DNA of 64,000 nt, taken from NCBI GenBank assembly GCA_022376925.1, contig JAIOJX010000032.1, positions 118,211,979-118,275,978 of the forward strand, given 5' to 3'. The stretch's first letter is position 1; each line of letters starts with the position of its first letter. Shown here in pieces: positions 11,584 to 23,495 of the stretch. The notes under the pieces were generated by a model that worked only from the letters and a program-made list of their open reading frames with translations, was not told where the DNA came from and made no database searches. The translations under genes and the position numbers were made by a program. This stretch comes from Tragulus kanchil (taxonomy: Eukaryota > Chordata > Mammalia > Artiodactyla > Tragulidae).

Positions 11584-12562
11584 TAGCTGCCTGGACCCTC
11601 GCTAGCCCCACTCTCTCCCTCACCACATCCCAGTGTCAGCTCATTGGCTTTACTGCTCAGACATTTGGTTTGGCAGCAGTATTTCTTTCTTAAAGGACTG
11701 GCAGAATTCACAAATAAATCTACCTAGGTCTAGAGTTTTCTCTGTGAAAAGATTTTGCTCAACATTCAATTAAAAAATAGATTTATGACTATTTACATCT
11801 TATATAAATATTCTTATATCTTTTCAAATGAGCTTTGGTAGTTAATACTTTTCAATGAATTTGGTCGTTTTATCTAAGTTTTCTAATTTTCGGAATAAAA
11901 TTCTTCATAATATTCCTTTATTAGTCTTTTAGCATCCCCTTATCTCTGGTGTTTCCTCACACACATGCACTGATCAGCCCTTATCTGAAGACTGGAGAGG
12001 GGTCTTCTGCAGACTTCAGGGCTCCCTCTCTGCACAGCTTTCCTGCCCTAGTGCTCTGCTCTGAGGTCTAGCCACCTGACCTCTGTCTTAGTCAGTTGAA
12101 ACTGCTATAACAGAATTTCCCACAGACTGGGTGGCTTAAAAAACAAGTACTTATTTCTCACAGTTCTGGAAACTGCAAGTTGGAGATCAGGGTAATATGC
12201 TTTTGAAAGGTAGAATACTTAATTCACTAGAATTTGCCTAGACCTACCAGGAAACCTAGCTAAAAGTCATTCAGATATACAAGAATTAATTTTTTCATAT
12301 GAGAAGAAGTCTTGAGGTAAGCAGCTTCGTGTATTAATTCACAGATGGATATGGAAATGAAAGGGCCCCTGCAATTTTTTGAGAATTTTCCTCAGGGTCT
12401 CAAGACAGGTGCCCATTTTCACATATGACATCTTGTTCGTGGTGAGAGAAAAGAGGTTTGAGGGAAGGGGTTTGTATCACAGTCACTCTAGTCCCTTTTT
12501 GTAGGAAATCATTTCACTAACATTCATAAGCTGAGTTCCTCTCAAGTCTTCCTGGAGTGGAC

Positions 12563-13199
12563 CAGGTTACGTGGCTACCCACACTGTGAAAAGGGGAACA
12601 GGAAATGAAGCCGTCATTTGGGCTTGAACTGTTCATGATGTGTTTACTGCCCTGAACAAGGGTTGTCAGCAAAAGCAAGGTTCTCTCAGCAAAGAAGGGG
12701 GAAATGAGTAGTCATTCAGCTCATGTCTGCCACAGTAAATTTGCATGTAAAGCGTGATATCGCCGAGGTGAAAAAAAAGTCTACTGTCATGTAAGGATAG
12801 GACAAAATTTGAGAAATATCCACAAATCATAAAATTTTCTTAGTCATGTGGCAGGAACTACAGGGTATTTTCTTTCTACCTTCTTATGCCTATGAATTTT
12901 TCTTGGTGAACACAGTCAGTATTGTAACTCAGAAACCTGGGTAAGGCTCCCTCTGGGGTTATCTTGGGTGTGAAGAAATTTACAAGGGAAGGACCTCCAG
13001 ATGGAGAATCAGGATTCTCTATTCCCCACTCAGCCTCCACCACTTTGCAGCTCAGGCATAGACCTTCGGAAACAACTCAGGGACCCAGGAACGCCTGGAG
13101 TCCAACTTGGGAGTAGGGGTGTTAGAAAAGTTGAAGGAGAGGCCGCCAGCGAGAGAGTTGGGTGGTCCTGGCACCCACCCTAAGGAGACTGTGGTGGAA
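12563..13199. other. Intergenic, no gene seen
   Basis: Apparently single-copy sequence between D3 and the MIR elements. No supported coding region, RNA gene or recent mobile element. Confidence 0.5.
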
Positions 13200-13405
13200 G
13201 CCCTTAACAATCAGGCAGACCTAGATTGGGATCTTAGCTGCCTTGAACAGCTGTTTGACCTTGGAGATGTCCTTTCCTAGCTCTAAGCTTTAGTGTCCTC
13301 ATCTATAAAGTGGAAATAATGTATTTCTTGTCCAGAGTACTTGGAGGACTTAGTGGAATGATGCCTCTGAAGTGCTGAGTTCACAAAAGGTGTTCAATAA
13401 ATGTT
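13200..13405 (+). mobile_element. MIR SINE
   Basis: Forward MIR: diverged 'cagctgtttgaccttgg', 'cctcatctataaagtgg' and the typical 3' end 'gttcaataaatgttgg'. Confidence 0.85.
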
Positions 13406-13629
13406 GGTCCCTTTCCCCTCTTCCTTGTCTACCCCCAGGAGACCACTTATCCTGCAGAAGCCCCGGAAGAGCCTGCTGCCCTCAAACACTGCTGCTCTTG
13501 AGTTTAGAGTGAATTAAGCAACCACTTCCCACTCCATGGAGTGGGACTCTGTCCTTCCCCACCTGAGAGGCTGTGTGGCTCCCTGCCTCTGGTCTGGCTT
13601 GTGCTGGATCATAACAGTGCGTTCAGGGC

Positions 13630-13800
13630 TGGTTAGGAGCACAGTTTGTGGTCAGACAAAACTGCATTCAGAATGCCAACTCCGCACAGACTGCTTAATT
13701 CTCTGAGTCTCCACTTCTGTATCTGTAATAATGTAATAATGCTGCCTGAGTTTAGTATGTATCAAATGCCTGGCCCATAATCACTACGTAACATGAAGAA
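13630..13800 (+). mobile_element. MIR SINE
   Basis: Forward MIR with 'ctgagtctccacttctgtatctgtaa'-type core and a 'tgcctggcccataatcac' 3' segment. More degraded than the copy at 13200. Confidence 0.75.
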
Positions 13801-14510
13801 ATCCAACAGGCAGTCCTGTTACGCTGTAGGGAACAAAACTCCATTTCACAGAGAGGAAGCTAAATGACGGCCTGGTCAGAGTGACTGCATCTGTCTGACG
13901 ACAAATCCCTGGGCCTTCTGTGCATCAGATACTTCCCCAGAGGTTGTCCATGGGAGCCCTTAGCTGCTGAGTGGAAGGGTGGGGCCATCCCTGTGCTGCC
14001 AGTGAGAAGTCTGCTGGAGCTGCTGCCTGACATTTAGATGTGTGAGCTGGGAGTAGGGATCATCTTAAGAAGAATGAGCGGGATCAGGGCCTGAGAGTTT
14101 ATCAAGGGGAGGAGAATGACCCAGACAGTACGCACTTACCCTCATAAGGAGAGGTAAGACAGGTAAGTCTCCCTCACTGAATGCAGACTTGAGACTCAAG
14201 AGGACTGAGAAAAGGTGGGAGAGTGGAGGGGCAGACTTTGAGGCAGATGGGTGCTTTAGAGAACCCATCACTGAGGTCATTACAGAGCAGTACTGTGTTT
14301 TAGCTCAATATGAGAAAGTATTTTATGAAGGATAGAGTCAAGGCTAACTAAGCTGCCTTGAGAGTTAATAAGCCTGCTGTCCCTGAGAGCATGTGAACAG
14401 AAGTTGGAGCATCCTTTGTCCGGGAAGCTGCAGAGAAGATGTGTGCCCTGGTAGGGCAAGACTGCCTCCAGCACCAAGGTTTGACGACTCTCTGAAGCTG
14501 CCCAAAATAG
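13801..14510. other. Intergenic, no gene seen
   Basis: Single-copy sequence up to the start of D4. Short ORFs on both strands have no recognisable family. Confidence 0.5.
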
Positions 14511-16682
14511 ATCTGTGAGGTGTCACTGAGGACTCAGGGAGAGATCTGACACATGGAGTACATTAATGCAAGAGCTTGCTTGTTCAGGACTTGGACCCAG
14601 CACTACCCTGAGCTCAGCATCAGCCACAAGCAGACTCAAGCCCCTTCTAGACACAGGGCCTGAGGAGGACTGGGTGAGCCCTCCTTGACTGGGAGATGAA
14701 GACCAGGGCTGGGTCAGGGTCACACTCTGAAGGCAGCATCTGCCTGTAATGTCTGGGGAGGCTGAATGTTTCTGGCATCTATGCAAGGTGTGCCCTGGCA
14801 GGAGTGGGTAGGTGAAGGAAGCAACTGCCCCAGTCTTCCTGCCAGGGGCTCCTGAGGGCCACCACTGCTCCCTGGGGCCAGGCTCCATGGGCTCTCTGAC
14901 CCATGAATTCTGTTCTCAGTTTTCAGTCTTTTTCAGTCTAGTGATACTGCTCAACTCTTTCTCCTCTTCCCACACCAAGAGATTCAGAACACTTGATGCC
15001 AACTCTCCCAATCTTCCTCCTTCCACTGATTTGTGCTCTGATTTTCCCCAGGGAACGCATGACCTCTAGACACAAGTAATTTTCTCTGCATCTCTGAGGA
15101 ACAGGAACAAAAAGAGTTGGGCTAGGGAGAATGTCTGTATTTTTTTCCTTTCTCTTCTTTTTCATGGCTTCTCAATAACTCCTGGCCTATAGATCATTCA
15201 ATAGGCACTTACCGGGTCTTACCATGTGTCAGGCTCTGTATTAAGTAATGAAGTTACTGTGGGAAACAATAAAATTATGCATGATGAAGTCAAGCTTCTC
15301 ATCGGGGGATATGTCTGACCTACAGTGCTTCCAAATTATCTTAGGCTTGCCTGTAGTTAAGACAGAACCCAGAGAGCTCTCCGGCTGGCAGCTTGACATT
15401 CTGGGTCTTAGTCTTTGTGACAAAATCCCACTGTGACTTGGGATACATCTCCTTTTATGTCTCCCCTCTGCACCTGATATCTCAGGCCTCTGTGATGCTC
15501 TGTTTCAATCCTTGCAGCATCTAGAGATCTCTCTAAAGAGTCTGATCTGCCTTGGAGTCTGGTGAACAGAACTGAGCCTAGCTTTAAGGAACCCAAATCT
15601 GTGAGGTGTCACTGAGGACTCAGGGAGAGATCTGACACATGGAGTACATTAATGCAAGAGCTTGCTTGTTCAGGACTTGGACCCAGCACTACCCTGAGCT
15701 CAGCATCAGCCACAAGCAGACTCAAGCCCCTTCTAGACACAGGGCCTGAGGAGGACTGGGTGAGCCCTCCTTGACTGGGAGATGAAGACCAGGGCTGGGT
15801 CAGGGTCACACTCTGAAGGCAGCATCTGCCTGTAATGTCTGGGGAGGCTGAATGTTTCTGGCATCTATGCAAGGTGTGCCCTGGCAGGAGTGGGTAGGTG
15901 AAGGAAGCAACTGCCCCAGTTTTCCCTGCCAGGGGCTCCTGAGGGCCACCACTGCTCCCTGGGGCCAGGCTCCATGGGCTCTCTGACCCATGAATTCTGT
16001 TCTCAGTTTTCAGTCTTTTTCAGTCTAGTGATACTGCTCAACTCTTTCTCCTCTTCCCACACCAAGAGATTCAGAACACTTGATGCCAACTCTCCCAATC
16101 TTCCTCCTTCCACTGATTTGTGCTCTGATTTTCCCCAGGGAACGCATGACCTCTAGACACAAGTAATTTTCTCTGCATCTCTGAGGAACAGGAACAAAAA
16201 GAGTTGGGCTAGGGAGAATGTCTGTATTTTTTTCCTTTCTCTTCTTTTTCATGGCTTCTCAATAACTCCTGGCCTATAGATCATTCAATAGGCACTTACC
16301 GGGTCTTACCATGTGTCAGGCTCTGTATTAAGTAATGAAGTTACTGTGGGAAACAATAAAATTATGCATGATGAAGTCAAGCTTCTCATCGGGGGATATG
16401 TCTGACCTACAGTGCTTCCAAATTATCTTAGGCTTGCCTGTAGTTAAGACAGAACCCAGAGAGCTCTCCGGCTGGCAGCTTGACATTCTGGGTCTTAGTC
16501 TTTGTGACAAAATCCCACTGTGACTTGGGATACATCTCCTTTTTATGTCTCCTCTCTGCACCTGATATCTCAGGCCTCTGTGATGCTCTGTTTCAATCCT
16601 TGCAGCATCTAGAGATCTCTCTAAAGAGTCTGATCTGCCTTGGAGTCTGGTGAACAGAACTGAGCCTAGCTTTAAGGAGTGA
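14511..16682 (+). repeat. Tandem direct duplication D4, unit ~1086 bp
   Basis: Copy A 14511-15596 and copy B 15597-16682. The unit is mostly non-repetitive DNA. Differences are few, for example 'cttcctgcc' versus 'tttccctgcc' and a T-run length change near 16541. 'cccaaa' occurs both before copy A and at the junction. Confidence 0.95.
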
Positions 16683-18534
16683 AACCAGAGTATTCGTCTG
16701 CCTTTCCTAGACTTTTCTTGTAGGCAAGGGAGTTACCAAAAGATTGAACCGGGGGAGGCAGTACACAATCAGGGTTTTGTTTTTAAAAGGGTATTCTGAA
16801 GGCCAGGGCAGAGAAAAAGGGCTGTCCAGGATCCAGATGGAGGACTGAGATGAAGCCCAGGTGAGAGAAAGATACTCAGTGTCTGAACCTAACAGTGGCA
16901 GTGGGATTGGAGAGGGGTGAATGGGAGTGAGAGGCATTTTGGAGGAGGCAGAAATGGGACCGGGGAAGATAGGATGTAGGAGGATAGGAAAAGAGGGTAG
17001 GGTCCCAAGGTTCTGATTGGTATATCTACATTGATCCTAGAGATGTCATTTATTCCTCTGTGTATGTATTTGAATGTGTATGCACATCTATATTCATATA
17101 GCCATATAATTAAATAAAGTCCAATGCAAGATTCTTTGCTCTCACGAATTCTTTGTGATATTCTTTGCTCTCCCGCCCCCTTGAAAATCAAGAGATTCAC
17201 CAAAAAACATTTCAACAAATTGAGGATTTGAGATAAGTTCTGAGTGACTATGGTTTTTCTTTTCTTTTTTTAAATATTTATTATTTATTTATTTTGGGCG
17301 GGGGTCGGGTTGGAAGGGAGGGGAGCAGGCGGGCCACTTCTATTGGTCTTTCATTTCTCTGTTTTCATCCGTCTTTGTTCTTTGGCTCCTGTGGGCCTCC
17401 CATCACAGTGGCCTCTTTTGTGGCTCCTGTCAGTTAAGACTGTGGGAAACAATAAAATTATGCATGATGAAGTCAAGCTTCTCATCGGGGGATATGTCTG
17501 ACCTACAGTGCTTCCAAATTATCTTAGGCTTGCCTGTAGTTAAGACAGAACCCAGAGAGCTCTCCGGCTGGCAGCTTGACATTCTGGGTCTTAGTCTTTG
17601 TGACAAAATCCCACTGTGACTTGGGATACATCTCCTTTTTATGTCTCCTCTCTGCACCTGATATCTCAGGCCTCTGTGATGCTCTGTTTCAATCCTTGCA
17701 GCATCTAGAGATCTCTCTAAAGAGTCTGATCTGCCTTGGAGTCTGGTGAACAGAACTGAGCCTAGCTTTAAGGAGTGAAACCAGAGTATTCGTCTGCCTT
17801 TCCTAGACTTTTCTTGTAGGCAAGGGAGTTACCAAAAGATTGAACCGGGGGAGGCAGTACACAATCAGGGTTTTGTTTTTAAAAGGGTATTCTGAAGGCC
17901 AGGGCAGAGAAAAAGGGCTGTCCAGGATCCAGATGGAGGACTGAGATGAAGCCCAGGTGAGAGAAAGATACTCAGTGTCTGAACCTAACAGTGGCAGTGG
18001 GATTGGAGAGGGGTGAATGGGAGTGAGAGGCATTTTGGAGGAGGCAGAAATGGGACCGGGGAAGATAGGATGTAGGAGGATAGGAAAAGAGGGTAGGGTC
18101 CCAAGGTTCTGATTGGTATATCTACATTGATCCTAGAGATGTCATTTATTCCTCTGTGTATGTATTTGAATGTGTATGCACATCTATATTCATATAGCCA
18201 TATAATTAAATAAAGTCCAATGCAAGATTCTTTGCTCTCACGAATTCTTTGTGATATTCTTTGCTCTCCCGCCCCCTTGAAAATCAAGAGATTCACCAAA
18301 AAACATTTCAACAAATTGAGGATTTGAGATAAGTTCTGAGTGACTATGGTTTTTCTTTTCTTTTTTTAAATATTTATTATTTATTTATTTTGGGGGAGGG
18401 GCAGGTTGGGGAGGGAGGGGGGTGGGCGGGCCACTTCTATTGGTCTTTCATTTCTCTATTTTCATACGTCTTTGTTCTTTGGCTCCTGTGGGCCTCCCAT
18501 CGCAGTGGCCTCTGTTGTCGCAGAGCACCGGCTC
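16343..18534 (+). repeat. Tandem direct duplication D5, unit ~1096 bp
   Basis: Copy A 16343-17438 and copy B 17439-18534. Its start lies inside D4 copy B, so the block at 15257, 16343 and 17439 occurs three times. Copy A ends within a truncated CHR-type SINE; differences concentrate in that G-rich SINE portion. Confidence 0.95.
17265..17430 (-). mobile_element. CHR-type SINE, truncated copy
   Basis: Reverse SINE tail (TTTATT-rich) and body, cut after 'gtggcctcttttgtggctcc' at the D5 junction, so the tRNA-like head is missing. It corresponds to the 18358-18684 element. Confidence 0.85.
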
Positions 18535-18684
18535 CGGGCGCATGTGCTCCAGAGCTCCGGCTCAGTAATTGGACATATCGGTCCAGCAGCTCTGCAGCAC
18601 GTGGGATCTTCCCAGGCCAAGGATTGAACCGGCGCCCCTTGCACTGCAAGGTGGTGTCCTTATCTACTGGACCACCAGGGAAGC
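18358..18684 (-). mobile_element. CHR-type SINE, full length
   Basis: Complete reverse SINE from the A/T-rich tail to the reversed head 'ccaccagggaagcc'. ctatggtttttct is present on both flanks (about 18345-18358 and 18688-18700), giving the target-site duplication. Confidence 0.88.
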
Positions 18685-18759
18685 CTGGCTATGGTTTTTC
18701 TACCCAAGAGAAATCTTATTGCTGCTGAAGAATGAGGGAGATTCAGTTTCTCCCCTATA

Positions 18760-18890
18760 TATCCTCTCTGAGCCTCAGAGTTCCCATTGGTAAGATGAAG
18801 GTAATAATCCCCATCCTTTACTTGTCAGAGTCATCATGAGACTCAGAGAGAAAACGAATGTCAAAGTATATCATAAGGTATTGTATTATA
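18760..18890 (+). mobile_element. MIR-like fragment
   Basis: 'ctctgagcctcagagttcccattggtaagatg' followed by 'gtaataatcccc' resembles the forward MIR core. A second copy lies at about 19852-19980 within D6. Confidence 0.6.
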
Positions 18891-19339
18891 TTGCCTAAAT
18901 GTTGAATTATATACTTTGGCTCAAATGTAAGCACACAGGCCAGGCTCACATGGTAGATAATGATATTGCCCTTAGTTCTCCCTCACATGGGATTTCTGAT
19001 TCCTATTCCTTAGAGTCAGGCAATTTTTTTTCCCCAAGAAAAATGTCTTACCCCCAGAAGAATCAGGGAAAGAGTGATGGGGACCCAGGGAGTCAAGGCG
19101 CTCAAGTTTCTGATTCAAGATGGGCTATAGACTGTTCATTCATTTTGCCCTCAACCTGCCCTCATGGTTCAGCAAGGTTAAACACTTTTCAACACCAGAC
19201 TCAAACAGCAAACCCATTCATTGACTATATGTGAAAACTGAAAAGTTAGAAATGGCAACAAATCTCCTTACTCTTAACCGCAAGAGAGAATATTCTTGCA
19301 TGTTTGGAATTCTTCTAAGGAAGAATGTGGCTTGTAAGG

Positions 19340-19470
19340 TAGATATTTTTATTCCCATTTTACAGTTGAGGAAACTGAGGCCTAGAAAGTAAGCTAACAA
19401 CCCAAGGTCACATAGCAAGTAAAGCCAAAGCCAGGATTCAATTAGAAATTCCTGTTTCCACCCTGTTGTG
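19340..19470 (-). mobile_element. MIR SINE (three copies via D6/D7)
   Basis: Reverse MIR core 'ttacagttgaggaaactgagg' and 'aaggtcacatagcaagtaaa'. The same sequence recurs at about 20432-20562 and 21554-21684 because it lies in the overlap of D6 and D7. Confidence 0.85.
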
Positions 19471-19517
19471 TGGTTTCTCTCCTTCAAGACCACGTTCCCC
19501 AAACACATAATACTTTA

Positions 19518-19774
19518 GCGGGTCACTTCTATTGGTCTTTCATTTATCTATTTTCATCCGTCTTTGTTCTTTGGCCCGTGTGGGCCTCCCATCACTGTGG
19601 CCTCTGTCGTCGCAGAGCACCGGCTCTGGGCGCATGCGCTCCAGAGCTCCGGCTCGGTGATTGGACACATCGGTCCAGCCGCTCCGATGCACGTGGGATC
19701 TTCCCAGGCCAAGGATTGAACCGGCGCCCCTTGCACTGCAAGGTGGTGTCCTTACCTACTGGAACACCAGGGAA
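19518..19774 (-). mobile_element. CHR-type SINE, second version
   Basis: SINE at the start of D6 copy B, without its A-rich tail. It differs from the 18426-18684 version by about 7 percent, although the downstream flank is the same, which is unexpected for a simple duplicate. Confidence 0.88.
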
Positions 19775-20815
19775 GCCTGGCTATGGTTTTTCTACCCAAG
19801 AGAAATCTTATTGCTGCTGAAGAATGAGGGAGATTCAGTTTCTCCTATATATCCTCTCTGAGCCTCAGAGTTCCCATTGGTAAGATGAAGGTAATAATCC
19901 CCATCCTTTACTTGTCAGAGTCATCATGAGACTCAGAGAGAAAACGAATGTCAAAGTATATCATAAGGTATTGTATTATATTGCCTAAATGTTGAATTAT
20001 ATACTTTGGCTCAAATGTAAGCACACAGGCCAGGCTCACATGGTAGATAATGATATTGCCCTTAGTTCTCCCTCACATGGGATTTCTGATTCCTATTCCT
20101 TAGAGTCAGGCAATTTTTTTTCCCCAAGAAAAATGTCTTACCCCCAGAAGAATCAGGGAAAGAGTGATGGGGACCCAGGGAGTCAAGGCGCTCAAGTTTC
20201 TGATTCAAGATGGGCTATAGACTGTTCATTCATTTTGCCCTCAACCTGCCCTCATGGTTCAGCAAGGTTAAACACTTTTCAACACCAGACTCAAACAGCA
20301 AACCCATTCATTGACTATATGTGAAAACTGAAAAGTTAGAAATGGCAACAAATCTCCTTACTCTTAACCGCAAGAGAGAATATTCTTGCATGTTTGGAAT
20401 TCTTCTAAGGAAGAATGTGGCTTGTAAGGTAGATATTTTTATTCCCATTTTACAGTTGAGGAAACTGAGGCCTAGAAAGTAAGCTAACAACCCAAGGTCA
20501 CATAGCAAGTAAAGCCAAAGCCAGGATTCAATTAGAAATTCCTGTTTCCACCCTGTTGTGTGGTTTCTCTCCCTTCAAGACCACGTTCCCCAAACACATA
20601 ATACTTTATGTGCCATCCTGCGGGCACAATGTAACCTACAAAGGCTCTATGGTAAAAGGTAGGGATTTAATAAGAATAATTACCTGCCCAGTTACTGGAT
20701 AATGTCTGTAAAGGTCTTGGAAAAGGACCTAGCATATGGGAGTTTCCAACTGTGTGCAGTCCTTAGACAAAAGTCAAGAAACCATCCGATGTAGTGAATG
20801 TAGACATGGGTTCTT

Positions 20816-21187
20816 CTTCTTCTTTTTTTTTCAATTCTTTTTTTTAAAGGTTTCACAGAGTTTTGTTGTTCACAGACATGTATGTTCCCAGATCAGTCAT
20901 ATGCACATCCCTGGTCCCCACCCCACCAGTTCCCCCCATCTCATCCCTCCAGACCATCGCCCCAAGCCATTGTGAGCACTCCTATTCCCTTAGCACAATG
21001 ACAATAGCTATCTTTTCCACACATGACAGCATAGGTTTCCATGTTACTCCCTCCATGCCTCCCCCTCCCTATTTCTTCCCCACAATGTCCATATGCCTAT
21101 TCTCTGTCTGTTTTTCCATGAGTTCACTGCGTGTGTTATCAAGACCATCCTACTGGATTCCATATATATGTGTTAGTATACTGTATT
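20816..21187 (-). mobile_element. 5'-truncated L1 3' end, reverse (copy 1)
   Basis: Reverse complement of the L1 3' UTR seen at 5440-5760, including the segment around 'acagagttttgttgttcac'. tagacatgggttctt at 20801-20815 and 21188-21202 is the target-site duplication. Non-coding. Confidence 0.9.
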
Positions 21188-21934
21188 TAGACATGGGTTC
21201 TTGTGAAGACTCATTCATGTTATCTGAAGGAAAACAAGAGGATTGGGGAACACGTAGGTTGAGCCAGATAAATTGGTGCCAGGAGAAGAAATAATACTGA
21301 CAGCATCAGTATTCTCCCATTCCCTATGTACTGATGGTACACTTGACACCTCTTCAGTGATGCTGACCTCTTCTTGTTCTCCATGAAGAAATGAAGGTTC
21401 TGGAAGGTTAAGTTTAGGAAGAGCTGAGTCAGTAAGAAGCTAAAAGATGGAATGAAATACTGGCTTTTGCAGGGAGAAGAAACAGAAGATAGGTGTCTGG
21501 GAGAGTCAAGTAAGAAGTACTTCTCGAGATGTTACGATGTGGCTTGTAAGGTAGATATTTTTATTCCCATTTTACAGTTGAGGAAACTGAGGCCTAGAAA
21601 GTAAGCTAACAACCCAAGGTCACATAGCAAGTAAAGCCAAAGCCAGGATTCAATTAGAAATTCCTGTTTCCACCCTGTTGTGTGGTTTCTCTCCTTCAAG
21701 ACCACGTTCCCCAAACACATAATACTTTATGTGCCATCCTCGGGCACAATGTAACCTACAAAGGCTCTATGGTAAAGGTAGGGATTTAATAAGAATAATT
21801 ACCTGCCCAGTTACTGGATAATGTCTGTAAAGGTCTTGGAAAAGGACCTAGCATATGGGAGTTTCCAACTGTGTGCAGTCCTTAGACAAAAGTCAAGAAA
21901 CCATCCGATGTAGTGAATGTAGACATGGGTTCTT

Positions 21935-22306
21935 CTTCTTCTTTTTTTTTCAATTCTTTTTTTTAAAGGTTTCACAGAGTTTTGTTGTTCACAGACATGT
22001 ATGTTCCCAGATCAGTCATATGCACATCCCTGGTCCCCACCCCACCAGTTCCCCCCATCTCATCCCTCCAGACCATCGCCCCAAGCCATTGTGAGCACTC
22101 CTATTCCCTTAGCACAATGACAATAGCTATCTTTTCCACACATGACAGCATAGGTTTCCATGTTACTCCCTCCATGCCTCCCCCTCCCTATTTCTTCCCC
22201 ACAATGTCCATATGCCTATTCTCTGTCTGTTTTTCCATGAGTTCACTGCGTGTGTTATCAAGACCATCCTACTGGATTCCATATATATGTGTTAGTATAC
22301 TGTATT
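21935..22306 (-). mobile_element. 5'-truncated L1 3' end, reverse (copy 2)
   Basis: Second copy of the 20816-21187 element inside D7, with the same flanking repeat tagacatgggttctt. Not an independent insertion. Confidence 0.9.
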
Positions 22307-22789
22307 TAGACATGGGTTCTTGTGAAGACTCATTCATGTTATCTGAAGGAAAACAAGAGGATTGGGGAACACGTAGGTTGAGCCAGATAAATTGGTGCCA
22401 GGAGAAGAAATAATACTGACAGCATCAGTATTCTCCCATTCCCTATGTACTGATGGTACACTTGACACCTCTTCAGTGATGCTGACCTCTTCTTGTTCTC
22501 CATGAAGAAATGAAGGTTCTGGAAGGTTAAGTTTAGGAAGAGCTGAGTCAGTAAGAAGCTAAAAGATGGAATGAAATACTGGCTTTTGCAGGGGAGAAGA
22601 AACAGAAGATAGGTGTCTGGGAGAGTGAACACTGATTGTGAGTACTGAATATGATGAAGTACTTCTCGAGATGTTCACTTGTGCAGCTTGGACCTGAGTG
22701 TCAGTCCCTATATATGGAGAACCACTCAGAAATGCAAAGAACATTTATTATGTATCTATCATATTAGGCTTTCTGTATGATGCTTTTCA

Positions 22790-22975
22790 TGACAAAATAT
22801 CATTCAATCTTTGAAACAAATTTGTAACAAAGAGGCAATTATTCTCATTTTGTACTCAAGGATGTAGTCTCAGAGAGTTTGGGGGCAAGGTAAAGGGCTT
22901 TCCCAAGCTCATTCACTTAGTAAACCATAAATCTGGGACTTGGAACTCTGTGTGCCTTTTAATACACCATGACTT
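22790..22975 (-). mobile_element. MIR SINE
   Basis: Degraded reverse MIR: 'ttattctcattttgtactcaagga ... ctcagagag ... ggaactctgtgtgcc' pattern in the region upstream of the OR. A further MIR-like scrap is at about 23195-23270. Confidence 0.6.
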
Positions 22976-23481
22976 GTGATGAAATGGGTAGGTAGTCAGA
23001 GAGCTGTCCTGGCTTGGAGTAATCTGATGGTATAATTAAAGTAGAAAATAAGTTGATGTCATCAATAAAAGCAAGTTGTTTCTTCTCACTGTGATCTGCC
23101 AAACTGTGTAGAGTCTATAGGATAGTATTTCTCTCTAAACAGCTGACTGCCTTACTAAGGAGAAGAGGTTGCTAAGGGGAGGCAGAGATAACCTCCCCAG
23201 TGTTTTCATTTCATAGCCAAGGAAACTGTGGCTGAGATGAGTGATCGCTGGTGGGTCTGAAGCAGAGCTGGGCCAGATGTGGAAGCCTTTTGCTCTTCAT
23301 AAATTTCTTGAAAGTGGCGGTAGTGAGCAGGGGAAGTAAAAATAATCTGTCATGCTATGGGTGACCAGGGTTTTCATTATAACTGGTCACTGGCCACTAC
23401 CCTAACCCCATCAGCAACACTTATCCTGGTGCATAGTTCAGCTAAGTCTTCTGTCTAAATTGATGTCTTTCTTTTTCATTT

Positions 23482-23483
23482 AG
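23482..23483 (+). other. Putative 3' splice site before OR coding exon
   Basis: A pyrimidine-rich run (gtctttctttttcattt) ends in AG 12 nt before the ATG. OR genes commonly splice a non-coding 5' exon onto a single coding exon. The copied site is at 24559-24560. Confidence 0.5.
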
Positions 23484-23495
23484 AAGAAGAACACA

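Larger units (their letters stand above)
10363..12562 (+). repeat. Tandem direct duplication D3, unit ~1100 bp
   Basis: Copy A 10363-11462 and copy B 11463-12562. The 9-mer cctggagtg occurs just before copy A (10354-10362), at the junction (11451-11459) and at the end of copy B, so the junction has clear microhomology. Small substitutions cluster near 11609-11628. Confidence 0.95.
18426..20609 (+). repeat. Tandem direct duplication D6, unit ~1092 bp
   Basis: Copy A 18426-19517 and copy B 19518-20609. The copies begin inside the SINE. The SINE portions differ at about 19 of ~265 positions, whereas the ~830 bp after them are practically identical. gcggg is shared between the unit start and the sequence just beyond the end of copy B. 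Confidence 0.95.
20415..22658 (+). repeat. Tandem direct duplication D7, unit ~1122 bp
   Basis: Copy A 20415-21536 and copy B from 21537 to about 22658. Copy B lacks three single bases in homopolymer-like positions (ccc/cc, aaaa/aaa, gcggg/cggg). The last ~50 bp of copy A lack about 28 bp present in copy B (22626-22674). Confidence 0.95.

Noticed and set aside
20736..21294. Plus-strand frames over the reverse L1 (79 and 143 codons, repeated at 21855-22413)
   Set aside because: Antisense of the L1 3' UTR; duplication due to D7.
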